Source of the DNA: Luteococcus sp048595755
GTDB taxonomy: Bacteria; Actinomycetota; Actinomycetes; Propionibacteriales; Propionibacteriaceae
NCBI RefSeq assembly: GCF_048595755.1
Contig: NZ_CP184360.1
Span: 558,001 to 622,000 of the forward strand
Direction: 5' to 3'
DNA length: 64,000 bases
Positions 35,447 through 44,078 of this stretch are shown here, piece after piece; position 1 is the first letter of the stretch, and each line of letters starts with the position of its first letter. A model generated the notes under the pieces. That model did not search any database. It was not told the origin of the DNA and saw only the letters and a list, made by a program, of their open reading frames with translations. The position numbers and the translations under genes are program-made.

Positions 35447-35887
35447 TCAGCCGAGTTGCTTGACCAGGCGGGCAGCCTCCCCTTGACCGACATAGCCGCA
35501 GGCCGTCAGGTCGATGCCACCGGGCGCCGTGCCCTGCTCGAAACCCAACTCCCCCAGCGGCCGCGCCAGTTCCTCGACGGCCCGCAGCAATCTGGCCCCG
35601 ACGTCAGGACCGTCCGTCCCCGTCTGCACTCGCATCACGTCGACGGTCCACCCGTCGTCCGCCGTGCGAAAACCCACCAGGGCAACAGGTTGGGCCCCCA
35701 CCGCAGCCACCAGGGCCGAGCCGTCCCCCTGCAGCCGTCGTTCCACCTGTTCCCGGGCCAAGGCGCTCCACTCGTCACCGAATTCGGCGAAGGCGTCCAC
35801 GTGGTGTTCCTCGATGCGCGAGACGGCAACCTCCCTCGACTGGCGTCGCGTTCCCTTCTTGCTTGGTCTGCCCATGCGACCATCCAA
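35447..35887 (-). CDS. Small protein of unknown function (possible acetyltransferase-like fold)
   Basis: This protein of up to 146 residues begins with a basic segment (GRPSKKGTRRQSRE); ATG 35875 is a likely alternative start. The rest alternates strands and helices (ALVAAVGAQPVALVGF, WTVDVMRVQTGTDGPDVGARLLRAVEELA) in a way that recalls small GNAT proteins. No acetyl-CoA loop is certain, and I do not recognise the family. It is convergent with xylR, and a hairpin follows the pit gene upstream of it. Confidence 0.6.
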   Translation of the reverse strand: MDGRMGRPSKKGTRRQSREVAVSRIEEHHVDAFAEFGDEWSALAREQVERRLQGDGSALVAAVGAQPVALVGFRTADDGWTVDVMRVQTGTDGPDVGARLLRAVEELARPLGELGFEQGTAPGGIDLTACGYVGQGEAARLVKQLG

Positions 35888-35900
35888 CCAGAGCGAGCGA

Positions 35901-35928
35901 GGGGCCGACTCCCACCGGAGCCGGCCCC
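35901..35928 (-). terminator. Terminator after the phosphate transporter gene
   Basis: GGGGCCGACTCC (35901-35912) pairs with GGAGCCGGCCCC (35917-35928) with one internal mismatch, 20 bp beyond the pit stop. Confidence 0.65.
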
Positions 35929-35948
35929 TAGCCGTCGCAAGGCGAGAA

Positions 35949-37565
35949 TCAGCCGAAGATCGCCCGCAGCGTCACCACACCGATCGCGCCGACCGCCGCG
36001 GAGGCGGGCACCGTGATCACCCAGGCAAGGGCAATGGGCTTCATCAGGCCCCAGTTCGCGGCCTTGTTCACCATGCCGACGCCCAGGACCGCACCGATCA
36101 GGATGTGCGTGGACGACACTGGCAGGCCGAGCAGTGAGGCACCCATCACGACCGCCGCCGCAGCCAGCTCGGCAGTGAAACCGGAAGCCGGATGCATCTT
36201 GGTCAGACCCGTGCCCACGGTGTGGATCACGGCGCGGCCGATGAACCACAGGCCCGCCACCAGCGCGATGCCGGCGGTGAGCATGAGGGGGCCGGCCACC
36301 GCCGCCTTGTCATTGATCTCGCCGGTGTTGAGAACGTCGAGCACCGCAGCGAACGGGCCCACCGCATTGGCGATGTCGTTGGAGCCATGGCTGAAGGCGA
36401 AGGCAGAGGCGGTGAAGACCTGCATCCAGGAGAAGAGCAGGAAGGTGGATCGCTCCAGCGAGTACTTCTTGAGCGACTTCGCGAAGATGAAGACCGCCAT
36501 CCAGACGGCGGCGCCCACCATGGCCATGATGATGAGGTTGCCGGTGCTGTCGATGTCCAACTTCAGGTTCTTCAGGCCCTTGAAGAGCATCATGGCCGCG
36601 ATGATCATCGCACCGAAGGCGGCCAGCAGGGGGACCCAGCGCTCCAGCGCCTTGTGCGCCTGCACCTCGTCGACGCGATCCTCGATCTCGAAGAGCTCCC
36701 GGTAGTAGTCGGACTCGAGCTCGTCACGGTCGAAGTCCTCCGTGCGGGTCAGTGCCGCGTCGCGAGCGATGGCGTTGGTGTAGGAGATCTGCTGCAACTC
36801 GTCGAGCCGCTCGAAGGCCGCCTTGTGCCGCGTGCGGTGCTGGATGCGCTCGGTCTTGATGCGCCGCAGCTCCTCGTCGGCCTTGTCGTTGTAGATGAGG
36901 ATGCCGTCCTTGATGGCCTTGAACATGAAGTAGGCGGCCACGCCACCAAGCAGCGGCGAAAGGAACCAGGAGACGACGATCTGCGCGATCTCACCCCACT
37001 GCACCATCTCCCACCCGCCGGTGCCGGTGACCATGCCGAGGGTGACAGACGCGCCGACGATGCCGCCAACGATGGAGTGGGTGGTGGAGACCGGCCAACC
37101 CATCTTGGTGGCGATCAGCAACCAGATTGCGGCTCCCAGCAGCGCCGACATCATGATGAACGCGAAATCCATCGGGGCGAGGTTGACGCTTTCAAGGTCG
37201 ACGATGCCGCTACGGACGGTGTCGGTCACCTCACCGCCGGCCAGCACGGCGCCGCCAACCTCGAAGATCGCGGCGACGATCAATGCCTGCTTCATGGTCA
37301 GGGTGCCGGCGCCGACACTGGTGCCGAAGGAGTTGGCCACGTCGTTGCCACCGATGTTGAAGGCCATGAAACAGCCGAACAGAATGGTGACGACGAGGAT
37401 TGCGTAGTGGGCCGACTGCTCGATCTGGCCACCGGCCCAGAGCGTGAACGAGATCAGTGTCGCGACGAGCAGCACTCCAAAGAATCCGTGCCACCAGATG
37501 TCCGACTTGTCCTTCGGTGGGCCCGTCTGCGCCACCTCTGGAGCGAGTGTCTTTTCTGAAGTCAT
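35949..37565 (-). CDS. pitA: Low-affinity inorganic phosphate transporter (PiT family)
   Basis: This 538-residue membrane protein has the two inverted PiT signatures, GGNDVANSFGTSVGAG near the N-terminus and GSNDIANAVGP near residue 400. A large cytoplasmic loop in between is rich in charged residues. It takes up metal-phosphate with protons. ATG 37565 is chosen since GGAGAG precedes it at good spacing; ATG 37577 is possible. No PhoU-like gene is adjacent. Confidence 0.94.
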   Translation of the reverse strand: MTSEKTLAPEVAQTGPPKDKSDIWWHGFFGVLLVATLISFTLWAGGQIEQSAHYAILVVTILFGCFMAFNIGGNDVANSFGTSVGAGTLTMKQALIVAAIFEVGGAVLAGGEVTDTVRSGIVDLESVNLAPMDFAFIMMSALLGAAIWLLIATKMGWPVSTTHSIVGGIVGASVTLGMVTGTGGWEMVQWGEIAQIVVSWFLSPLLGGVAAYFMFKAIKDGILIYNDKADEELRRIKTERIQHRTRHKAAFERLDELQQISYTNAIARDAALTRTEDFDRDELESDYYRELFEIEDRVDEVQAHKALERWVPLLAAFGAMIIAAMMLFKGLKNLKLDIDSTGNLIIMAMVGAAVWMAVFIFAKSLKKYSLERSTFLLFSWMQVFTASAFAFSHGSNDIANAVGPFAAVLDVLNTGEINDKAAVAGPLMLTAGIALVAGLWFIGRAVIHTVGTGLTKMHPASGFTAELAAAAVVMGASLLGLPVSSTHILIGAVLGVGMVNKAANWGLMKPIALAWVITVPASAAVGAIGVVTLRAIFG

Positions 37566-37848
37566 GGAACTCTCCATGGTTGTGAGGGTTGGGTGTTGCG
37601 GAACACGACCATGCGACCGAAGCAAGGTGACCGCTCGGTGGCCGGTCGGTGAAGTCCACATGAGACCTGTAGGGCTCCGGCAGGATCGAGCCGCTGACGC
37701 CCCAGACCATCCGACCCTCGACGCACAAAGAGTGTGGCTGGCCGCAGACACACAACACCAACCGCCAGGGAATGACTCCCACCACGCTATTTCCGAGACA
37801 GGTTTGACCACATGCCCGTCGGCAGCGTGCACGTGGCAGGCTTGGTGC

Positions 37849-38334
37849 ATGGACACGACACTGCGCAATCAGCTCGTCGGGACGGGGTTGGCGACCGCCG
37901 CGACAGCTGCCCTCGGGTCGGTGGCAACCATCCCGACGTCCGCATGGTTCAAGTCACTGGACAAGCCGACATGGCAGCCGCCGAACAGCGTCTTCGGTCC
38001 GGTGTGGACCGCTCTGTACCTGGACATCGCCGTCGTCAGCGCCCAACATCTGGCGCAGCTGCGTGAGGACGGTGACGACGAGGCTGCCCAGTCCTTCCAG
38101 ACGGCGCTCGGCACCAACCTCGCCCTGAACGCGGCGTGGAGCTGGGTCTTCTTCCGCGGGCACAGGCTGGGTGCCAGCACGGTGGTCGCTGGCCTGCTGG
38201 CGGCCAGCTCCGCGGATCTGGTGCGTCGCGTGGCCGGCGTCGACGCCCGTCGAGCTGCGGTGCTGGCCCCCTACGCGGGCTGGACCGGGTTCGCGACGGT
38301 GCTGACCGACGCGCTACGGCGTCGCAACCGCTGA
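37849..38334 (+). CDS. TspO/MBR-family membrane protein
   Basis: This 161-residue protein has five hydrophobic segments. The family pattern is partly visible: the KPTWQPPNSVFGPVWTALY block matches TspO (P-x-W-x-P-P-x-x-x-F-x-P-V-W), and NAAWSWVFF matches the fourth helix. TspO proteins bind porphyrins or sterol-like ligands, and this one may do so. The start is ATG 37849. A YjbR-family gene follows 14 bp later and is probably co-transcribed. Confidence 0.88.
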   Translation: MDTTLRNQLVGTGLATAATAALGSVATIPTSAWFKSLDKPTWQPPNSVFGPVWTALYLDIAVVSAQHLAQLREDGDDEAAQSFQTALGTNLALNAAWSWVFFRGHRLGASTVVAGLLAASSADLVRRVAGVDARRAAVLAPYAGWTGFATVLTDALRRRNR

Positions 38335-38348
38335 CGGGGACCGACTCG

Positions 38349-38726
38349 GTGCACGGCAAGCAGCTGCAGGAGCACGCCGCCGCCAGGGCCGAGGAGCTGC
38401 CCGGCTCCGAACTCACCCACCCGTTTGGCGACGACTGGGACGTCTACAAGGTGTGCGGCAAGATCTTCATGCTCTTCAGCGAGGTGGACCAGCAGCCCGT
38501 GGTGATCCTGAAGTCGGCGCCGTCGGACGCGAAGGCCCTGGTGGAAGGCGTGGCCGACATCACCCCCGGTTACCACATGAACAAGAAGCACTGGATCACG
38601 CTGCACGGTGGCGGAACCCTGGACGGGCAGCTGGTGGACGACCTGGTGACCGAGTCCTACCTGCTGGTGCTGGAGAAGCTCCCTCGTCGGGTTCGCCCCG
38701 TGGATCCCGCCACTTTTGGCCGCTGA
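38349..38726 (+). CDS. MmcQ/YjbR-family protein
   Basis: This 125-residue protein has the YjbR/MmcQ pattern: THPFGDDWDVYKVCGKIFMLF, then ITPGYHMNKKHWITL and VTESYLLV. The fold is CyaY-like and often described as DNA-binding, but function is uncertain. The start is GTG 38349 with GGGGA upstream. It is paired with the TspO gene and followed by a clear terminator. Confidence 0.87.
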   Translation: MHGKQLQEHAAARAEELPGSELTHPFGDDWDVYKVCGKIFMLFSEVDQQPVVILKSAPSDAKALVEGVADITPGYHMNKKHWITLHGGGTLDGQLVDDLVTESYLLVLEKLPRRVRPVDPATFGR

Positions 38727-38748
38727 GCCTGTGGTCTTACATCAGAAG

Positions 38749-38788
38749 TGAGTGCGCCGGGCACCGTCGTCGGTACCTGGCGCACTCA
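38749..38788 (+). terminator. Terminator after the YjbR gene
   Basis: TGAGTGCGCC (38749-38758) pairs perfectly with GGCGCACTCA (38779-38788), with an imperfect inner stem. Confidence 0.75.
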
Positions 38789-38821
38789 GTCCCAGCGGGC
38801 CCCGGGGCCAGAGCGGGACGG

Positions 38822-38910
38822 ATTGAGGGGCAGTACCCATATTGAGGCGGCATGGGCCATGTTGAGGCGGGTCGAGCCATCTCAATGTGATCCCAGGCAC
38901 CTCAATGTGA
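38822..38910. repeat. 20-bp-phased TTGAGG / CTCAATGTGA repeats (possible IS-end remnant)
   Basis: TTGAGG occurs at 38823, 38842 and 38862. It is followed by the inverted partner CTCAATGTGA at 38881 and 38901. Spacing is 19-20 bp throughout, so all copies face one side of the helix. The forward-forward-reverse-reverse layout resembles the multiple repeats at IS21-type ends, here with no transposase between. It lies at the edge of the accessory region. Confidence 0.6.
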
Positions 38911-38924
38911 CCGCCGAACCAACG

Positions 38925-39338
38925 TCAGGTCTCGCAACCCTCGGCTCCCCACTGGGTCATGGCCCGCATGATGTGCCCGGGAGCCAGCAGGAAGACCGGC
39001 TCCAACCGCTCCCACCCCTTCTCCTTCACCTGCTTGGCGTAGGCGAGGTGGTCTGCGTCGAGCTGTGAATCGACGTCCAGTGGCGCACCGTCATTGCCGG
39101 TCAGCCCCACGTGGTAGATCCACGTCCGGCCGTCGGTCTCGGTGCGCAGGAACCAGGCCTCGAAAGCGGCGCGTTCGACGGCGAGGGTGGCGACGCATTC
39201 GTCGTAGCGGGCGTTGAGCATCTGCATCCACTCACGAACCAGCGACTCCTTGCCGTCCAGGACGCGGGCGCGCGCGAGTTCGAGCGTCATCCCGGCCGGG
39301 ACCGAGGGCGGCATCGCGAAGGACTCCTGGGGCGTCAT
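38925..39338 (-). CDS. DUF6176-family protein
   Basis: This 137-residue cytoplasmic protein contains RARVLDGKESLVREWMQMLN, AAFEAWFLRTETDGRTWIYH and a late HLAYAKQVKEKGWERLEPVF. This matches the DUF6176 family, whose role is unknown. ATG 39338 is the last start of a three-gene coupled set: its first bases overlap the nucleotidyltransferase stop as ATGA. Coupling to a nucleotidyltransferase and an acetyltransferase hints at a small-molecule modification function, by inference. Confidence 0.7.
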   Translation of the reverse strand: MTPQESFAMPPSVPAGMTLELARARVLDGKESLVREWMQMLNARYDECVATLAVERAAFEAWFLRTETDGRTWIYHVGLTGNDGAPLDVDSQLDADHLAYAKQVKEKGWERLEPVFLLAPGHIMRAMTQWGAEGCET

Positions 39339-40135
39339 GCGTCCAGTTTCCCAGCCGGGCGCCACATGCCCACGAGGTCCTCGAACTGTTGGGCCAGCGT
39401 GGGCACGGTGGTGTCGAGCATCCTCGCCAACACCCGTGGGGCAGCTGGCGTCGAGCCGTCTCCCCAGGCCACCAGCAGGCCCAGGTCCGGGGTGAGACCT
39501 GGGTGCAGGTGTCCCCACCGGGCCGCGGCCGTCACACGGTCCGTGGTCCATGTGCAATCGTGCACGCTGACCATCGACGCGACGCTGAACAGCGTCTTGC
39601 GCCCGACCCTGCGAGCAAGGGCACTCGTCGCATCGGGAAAGCCGGGACCGGCGTCGGAGAGCGCCGTGCGCCACCGGCCGAGGACGGCCGCGAAGTCACC
39701 ATTGAAACCGCGCGCAGCAGCGGCGTCACCGCGAAACCTCGGAAGCGCTGCGGCGGGGTCGGGCCCGGACAGCCAGACGCAGTAGTGCTTGAGGAAGACC
39801 CGGTTTCCGTGGCCGGCGTCGTCGTCTCCCAGGTCTTCGGGCACCCACGCCCCGATGGCGACGTCCCGAGCGATGTCGGCGTGGCGGGCAGACAGTGTTC
39901 GCGAAAGCTCCGAGGCGTCGGCCGGCTCCATTCCCAGGGCGACGATGTCCACGTCGGAGGCCCCGAGCCGCGCCTGCCCAGTGGCGACGGAGCCGTAGAC
40001 GTAGAGCGCGACGCCCGGCCCCACGGCGTCGACGACGTCTGCCAGCACCGGCGCGAAGGCGGCGGGTATGCGGTGCCGGGCGGCGCCGGTCACGATGGTT
40101 CCGTCCTCGGCAAGGCCCTCCAGCGGATCCCTCAT
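39335..40135 (-). CDS. MNT-type nucleotidyltransferase
   Basis: This 266-residue protein has the polymerase-beta-type motif VYGSVATGQARLGASDVDIV, giving the GS and DxD metal residues. The C-terminal half is helical, as in aminoglycoside nucleotidyltransferases and related enzymes. Substrate and resistance activity are not shown. ATG 40135 overlaps the stop of the upstream acetyltransferase (ATGA). Another in-frame ATG lies at 40150. Confidence 0.83.
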   Translation of the reverse strand: MRDPLEGLAEDGTIVTGAARHRIPAAFAPVLADVVDAVGPGVALYVYGSVATGQARLGASDVDIVALGMEPADASELSRTLSARHADIARDVAIGAWVPEDLGDDDAGHGNRVFLKHYCVWLSGPDPAAALPRFRGDAAAARGFNGDFAAVLGRWRTALSDAGPGFPDATSALARRVGRKTLFSVASMVSVHDCTWTTDRVTAAARWGHLHPGLTPDLGLLVAWGDGSTPAAPRVLARMLDTTVPTLAQQFEDLVGMWRPAGKLDA

Positions 40136-40671
40136 GCCCTGACCGTGCATCCGTTGGACCCGAAGATCGCGATCATCGGCGCGTTGGCCGCATCCGTCGA
40201 TCCGACATAGCGACGGGCCCCGCGCCGATACAGGAGGGACAGGCCAAGGCGATGGAGTGCCCGCCCCATTCCCTCGCCGCGACGCGACGGCACAAAGGCC
40301 AGGTAGAACAGGGTTCCGGCCGACGGATCATCGGGAAAGGTCTGGGGCAGTACGACACCCACGCCCCCGTGGGCATCGGCGACCGCGAACCACTCGGTGG
40401 GATCGAGGGCGGGACCGGCCGCCTCGATGAGCTCCCGGAGGTCTTCCGCCGCGGACTCCGGCGTGCTGGTATGGAAGGGATCGCCATGGCTCGCCCGCAG
40501 CATCAGCTCGCCGAAGGCTTCGGCGCCCATCTCGTCGAGGCTGGTCAGCGTCCAGCCGGGCGGCGTCGGCTCCTGGGCGTCCAGGGTCTTGCACGCAACC
40601 ACCTTCACCTCGTCCATGGGGCCAGTCTGGTGCGAACCGACGGACTGGGCCAGCGAGTTTCGTTCGGCCAT
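40132..40671 (-). CDS. GNAT-family N-acetyltransferase
   Basis: This protein of up to 179 residues has the acetyl-CoA loop VPSRRGEGMGRALHRLGL and the C-terminal GNAT strand and helix (GSTDAANAPMIAIFGSNG). It probably acetylates a small molecule or protein; the acceptor is unknown. The start is uncertain between ATG 40671 and ATG 40617. It is the first of three overlapping genes and is divergent from a hydrolase. Confidence 0.83.
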   Translation of the reverse strand: MAERNSLAQSVGSHQTGPMDEVKVVACKTLDAQEPTPPGWTLTSLDEMGAEAFGELMLRASHGDPFHTSTPESAAEDLRELIEAAGPALDPTEWFAVADAHGGVGVVLPQTFPDDPSAGTLFYLAFVPSRRGEGMGRALHRLGLSLLYRRGARRYVGSTDAANAPMIAIFGSNGCTVRA

Positions 40672-40738
40672 CGCCTCCAGGACCGCCGCAAGGGCAAAGA
40701 CTCAGGGCGCGCTGCTGGCCTTCTGCGAAAATGCCACC

Positions 40739-41572
40739 GTGGGCACTTTCACGACGAACAGCGGCATGACCGTCGGATACCGCGACCGCGGCGAGGGCCC
40801 CGTCGTGCTCGCCATCCCGGGCGGCCCACTGCGCGACGCGGACTATCTGGAGGAGTTCGGGGGTCTTCCCGACGAGGGTTTCCGGCTCGTCACGCTCGAG
40901 CTGCCCGGGACAGGACGTACTCCGACCCCCTGGGACCCCGCGGGCTGGTCCGCGGCAGCCGTCGCGGATCACGTCGAGGAACTTCGTCAGCACCTGGGGC
41001 TGGAGCAGATCGCCTTGCTGGCGCACTCGGCCGGGGCCGGGGCTGCGTATGTCTACAGCCGTCAGCACCCTGAACGCGTTGCCCGCATGGTGCTCGTCAC
41101 ACCATCGAACCGCTGCCTTGGACTTGAGGACACCGACGAAGAGTGGGAACGGCAGAGGAACAAGCGGGCCCACGAGCCGTGGTTCCACAGTGCCCATGAG
41201 GCGCTGGAGCAGATGGCCCAGCACGGCCCCACGCCCGAGCTGCGCGCCGCCATGGCGCCGTTGCTCTACGCACGCTGGGATGCACGATCACAAGGGCATT
41301 CACGCGTCGGTCAGGACGATCGCACGGGGGTGGCCCACTATTGGCGCGGCCTGCCACCCCGCCCCGAACTGGCTGCTGCGATGCGTCACGTGACTACCCC
41401 AGTCCGGTTGCTGACCGGAGAACTGGACATGGCGCCCGGCCCCGAGCTGGCCTCCCGCATGTGCGCGCTCTTCCCCGACGCCACGTTCACCCAACTGTCC
41501 GGCTGCGCCCACTTCCCGTGGATCGACGAGCCCGAGGCCTTCCGCGTCGCCCTGCTCACGGCGCTGGGTTAG
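40739..41572 (+). CDS. Alpha/beta hydrolase (proline-iminopeptidase-like)
   Basis: This 277-residue protein has the alpha/beta-hydrolase order: oxyanion region LAIPGGPLRDADY, nucleophile elbow LLAHSAGAGAAYV with the serine, acid LTGELDMAPG, and histidine GCAHFPWIDEP. It resembles proline iminopeptidases and other small-molecule hydrolases. GTG 40739 suits the usual N-terminus (GTFTTNSGMTVGYRDRG); ATG 40766 is possible. No clear ribosome site is seen. Confidence 0.85.
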   Translation: MGTFTTNSGMTVGYRDRGEGPVVLAIPGGPLRDADYLEEFGGLPDEGFRLVTLELPGTGRTPTPWDPAGWSAAAVADHVEELRQHLGLEQIALLAHSAGAGAAYVYSRQHPERVARMVLVTPSNRCLGLEDTDEEWERQRNKRAHEPWFHSAHEALEQMAQHGPTPELRAAMAPLLYARWDARSQGHSRVGQDDRTGVAHYWRGLPPRPELAAAMRHVTTPVRLLTGELDMAPGPELASRMCALFPDATFTQLSGCAHFPWIDEPEAFRVALLTALG

Positions 41573-41604
41573 CCGTGGACCAGCAAGGTCCGTACCACAG
41601 TCAC

Positions 41605-42221
41605 ATGCGGCGACACACATGGGATGCTCCTCACATGGGGCTCCTTGGACCGAGTCGCCTGTACCCGGGCTTTCCACTCACGACCCACGACTACGACGAG
41701 TTGGTGCAGGAGATGCGACAACGGATGCCCAGCCAGGCCATCACGCTGGCGCATTCACAGGGAGCGGTGGAGGCTCTGGCCTCAAGCCCAAGAGACGTTT
41801 CGTTGGTGCTACTGGCTCCCAGCGACCCTCGTCGACCGCGGCCTGGACGCCGGGCGCAGGCCACCGCGTTACGAGCTCTCGGCTGTGTGTCTCGACTCAA
41901 CGGCTGGTTGGCCATGGCTCTACGTCGTCGATCATTCTCTGCAGTGGGAATGCAGCCGCCAGAGGGGCCCCTCTTCCGCTGCGGGAGGCCGCACGACGTC
42001 TCTCACCCCGGACGGTTGCGGTGACATCCAGACGAGGTCTGCTGGTCGTCACGTCCCCAAGCGACCCACGACATGGCGAGCAGCTTGAACTGGCACGCGA
42101 CCTTGGGGCAAGCACGCTCCTCATCGACGGCGGGCACATGTTCCCTCTGACGGCTCCCGTCCAGACAGCGCGTCTGGTCCAGGAGCAGCTTGCCCTCGGG
42201 CGACTGGGACCCCAAGGGTGA
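41605..42221 (+). pseudogene. Frameshifted second alpha/beta hydrolase
   Basis: From ATG 41605 or 41635 one frame gives DYDELVQEM, the nucleophile elbow TLAHSQGAVEAL, and continues to about 41975. The same protein resumes in another frame from about 41980: LREAARRLSP, then GLLVVTSPSDPRHGEQ and the catalytic histidine GGHMFPL, ending at 42221. A single frameshift in the run near 41970-41985 explains both parts. It may be a true pseudogene or a sequence error. Confidence 0.75.
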
Positions 42222-42270
42222 CTCGCTGCGCGTGAGACTGCGAACCTCACTGCAACTTCCCGCTCAGAGT

Positions 42271-42299
42271 TTGAATGATAGTTGTAGTCTGCCAGTGTG
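42271..42299 (+). promoter_or_regulatory. Leaderless-type promoter with TGATAGTTGTAGT motif before the AlbA_2 gene
   Basis: TAGTCT (42285-42290) sits six bases before GTG 42297, as expected for a leaderless actinobacterial transcript. The overlapping TGATAGTTGTAGT recurs, in reverse, as ACTACAACTGTCA at 48348 and ACTCCAACTGTCA at 43851. Confidence 0.45.
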
Positions 42300-43826
42300 A
42301 ATTGGAATGACGAGGTGCTGGCTGAGGCGATCACGGAGATGCGTGCACGCCGGGGAGACACGACGTCCATCGAAGTGAAGCGCGCCACCGGTGGCGTGCC
42401 CGTCATGCCGGAAACCCTTGCAGCATTCGCCAACATGCCCAACGGCGGCACCGTCATCCTGGGAATCGATGAGGCGGGTGGACGATTCGACGTGGTCGGC
42501 GTGCACGACATCGCAGCCCTCGAGGCAGGTTTGGTCTCCATAGCTCGTCAAACGGTCCAACCAGCGCCACACCTGGACTTCCAGACCTTTCACGTCGATG
42601 GCCGCCCCGTCCTGGTCGCGCACGTCGCACCACTTCGCATCGCCGACAAACCCGCCACCGTGGGCGGACGTTCGTACCTTCGCCAAGCAGACGGGGACTA
42701 CGAAATGCACCCGCACGAGCTACGGATGCTCGAAGTGGCGAAGCTCCACAGCGACGAGCAGGTGAACTACGACCTGGCTCGCGCCATCGGCCGTGGACGG
42801 GCAGATCTGGATGCAGACTTGGTTGCCGACTACCTCGACAGCGTTCGCCGTCACGACCGACGGCTGCGGGATCTCACGGACGACCAGATCCTTCAGATGA
42901 CCAGCGTGCTGAACGCTTCCGGCGAGCCCACCGTGGCCGGCCTCTACTCGCTCGGAACGTACCCCCAGGGCCAGTACCCCGCGCTGACTGTGACTGCTGC
43001 GGTACAGCTGGCCGGCGGCGAGGGCCAGGCCCGCAACCGCAATCTGCAGGACTTCACGGGTCCAATCCCCGTTCTACTCGAGGACGTTCTCGCCTGGGTG
43101 GAGAACAACCTCGACACAGTCCACCGTTACCGTAGCGACGGCCACATGGAGGAGATCTCGGAGCTGCCCCTCAATGCCGTTCGAGAGCTGGTCGCCAACG
43201 CCTTGGTGCACCGTGACCTCGGCCCGAGCACCCTGGGCACGGGCAAGCAGATCCAGATCCGGCTCACTGCAAAGAGCTTCTTCATTCAAAGTCCGGGTGG
43301 CCTCCGGGGAGTTTCACTGGCACAGCTCGTCAGCGTCGAGCACGCCCAGGCTGCCGTCAACCAGCGCCTCTACCAGATCGCCAAGCGCCTGACGACCTCG
43401 GATGGTGCGTCGGTCATCGAGGGCGAGGGCGGAGGCATCCGTGAGGTCTTCCGGTCCGTGCAGGACCGAGGCCTGCCACGCCCCCAGCTCTTCGACACAG
43501 GGGTCCAGTTCAAAGCTCTCCTCTGGCGCCCCCGAAGTGATGTCGAAACGGCGCCTCGCCCCGTGGTCGAAGCGCCAGCCGACAGGCTTCCGGTCGAGTC
43601 GGCTTCGCTGCAAAGCACCGCGCCCACCCGCAACGAGCCCCTCGTCCTCAGGATGCTCAGAACCAGCCCGAACCCGCTGACGATTCACGAGCTCGTTGAC
43701 GGAACCGGCCTCACAATCGGTCAGGTCCGTTACGCCCTGAGCCAGCCGCTACGCGATGGCCTCGTGGTCATGGACGGTCAGCAGGGGTCTCGGTCGACTC
43801 GCTACCGTCTCCCCCCTCGGGATTGA
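42297..43826 (+). CDS. AlbA_2 (Schlafen-like) ATP-binding transcriptional-regulator-like protein
   Basis: This 509-residue protein has an N-terminal AlbA_2 domain (TTSIEVKRATGG, AFANMPNGGTVILGIDEAGG). A central region is related to RecG-like ATPase-C proteins (NAVRELVANALVHRDLGPST). A C-terminal winged-helix segment follows (NPLTIHELVDGTGLTIGQVRYALS). Such proteins are usually annotated as regulators or defence-linked proteins; the target is not known. Similar motifs at both ends of the gene suggest self-control. Confidence 0.85.
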   Translation: MNWNDEVLAEAITEMRARRGDTTSIEVKRATGGVPVMPETLAAFANMPNGGTVILGIDEAGGRFDVVGVHDIAALEAGLVSIARQTVQPAPHLDFQTFHVDGRPVLVAHVAPLRIADKPATVGGRSYLRQADGDYEMHPHELRMLEVAKLHSDEQVNYDLARAIGRGRADLDADLVADYLDSVRRHDRRLRDLTDDQILQMTSVLNASGEPTVAGLYSLGTYPQGQYPALTVTAAVQLAGGEGQARNRNLQDFTGPIPVLLEDVLAWVENNLDTVHRYRSDGHMEEISELPLNAVRELVANALVHRDLGPSTLGTGKQIQIRLTAKSFFIQSPGGLRGVSLAQLVSVEHAQAAVNQRLYQIAKRLTTSDGASVIEGEGGGIREVFRSVQDRGLPRPQLFDTGVQFKALLWRPRSDVETAPRPVVEAPADRLPVESASLQSTAPTRNEPLVLRMLRTSPNPLTIHELVDGTGLTIGQVRYALSQPLRDGLVVMDGQQGSRSTRYRLPPRD

Positions 43827-43943
43827 CAGTCACATCCCGTCGAGCCCCTCACTCCAACTGTCATCACAACTACAAGTGAAAGTCACGATGCCCGGAAATG
43901 ACGGAGCCTCGTCTCCTGAACCACCGCGCAGTCGATACCCCCT

Positions 43944-43971
43944 TGGGGCAGCCACTCCAGAGGCTGCCCCA
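43944..43971 (+). terminator. Hairpin after the AlbA_2 gene
   Basis: TGGGGCAGCC (43944-43953) and GGCTGCCCCA (43962-43971) form a perfect 10-bp stem with an 8-nt loop. Confidence 0.65.
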
Positions 43972-44021
43972 CAACCACAACCCAACAGCTGCGCGGTCGG
44001 GCGAGGCGCCCGGGCAACGCG

Positions 44022-44051
44022 AAAGGCCCCGATCCTGAGATCGGGGCCTTT
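44022..44051. terminator. Hairpin probably originally downstream of tRNA-Leu
   Basis: AAAGGCCCCGATC (44022-44034) and GATCGGGGCCTTT (44039-44051) form a perfect 13-bp stem with a 4-nt loop. It lies 10 bp from the partial tRNA copy, as the terminator of the intact tRNA would before integration of the element. Confidence 0.7.
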
Positions 44052-44061
44052 CACATTTGTA

Positions 44062-44078
44062 CGCGAGAGAGGAGTTGA
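44062..44078. repeat. Left attachment site (17-bp copy of tRNA-Leu 3' end)
   Basis: CGCGAGAGAGGAGTTGA is identical to the tRNA-Leu 3' portion at 53522-53538 and in the same orientation. Extending two to three bases each side adds two mismatches. Confidence 0.88.

Noticed and set aside
39339..39674. N-terminal extension of the DUF6176 protein
   Set aside because: It is Arg/Gly/Pro-rich translation opposite the nucleotidyltransferase frame; ATG 39338 has the ATGA coupling.
41624..42088. 154-residue frame inside the broken hydrolase
   Set aside because: It has none of the hydrolase motifs and lies in the third, unused frame.
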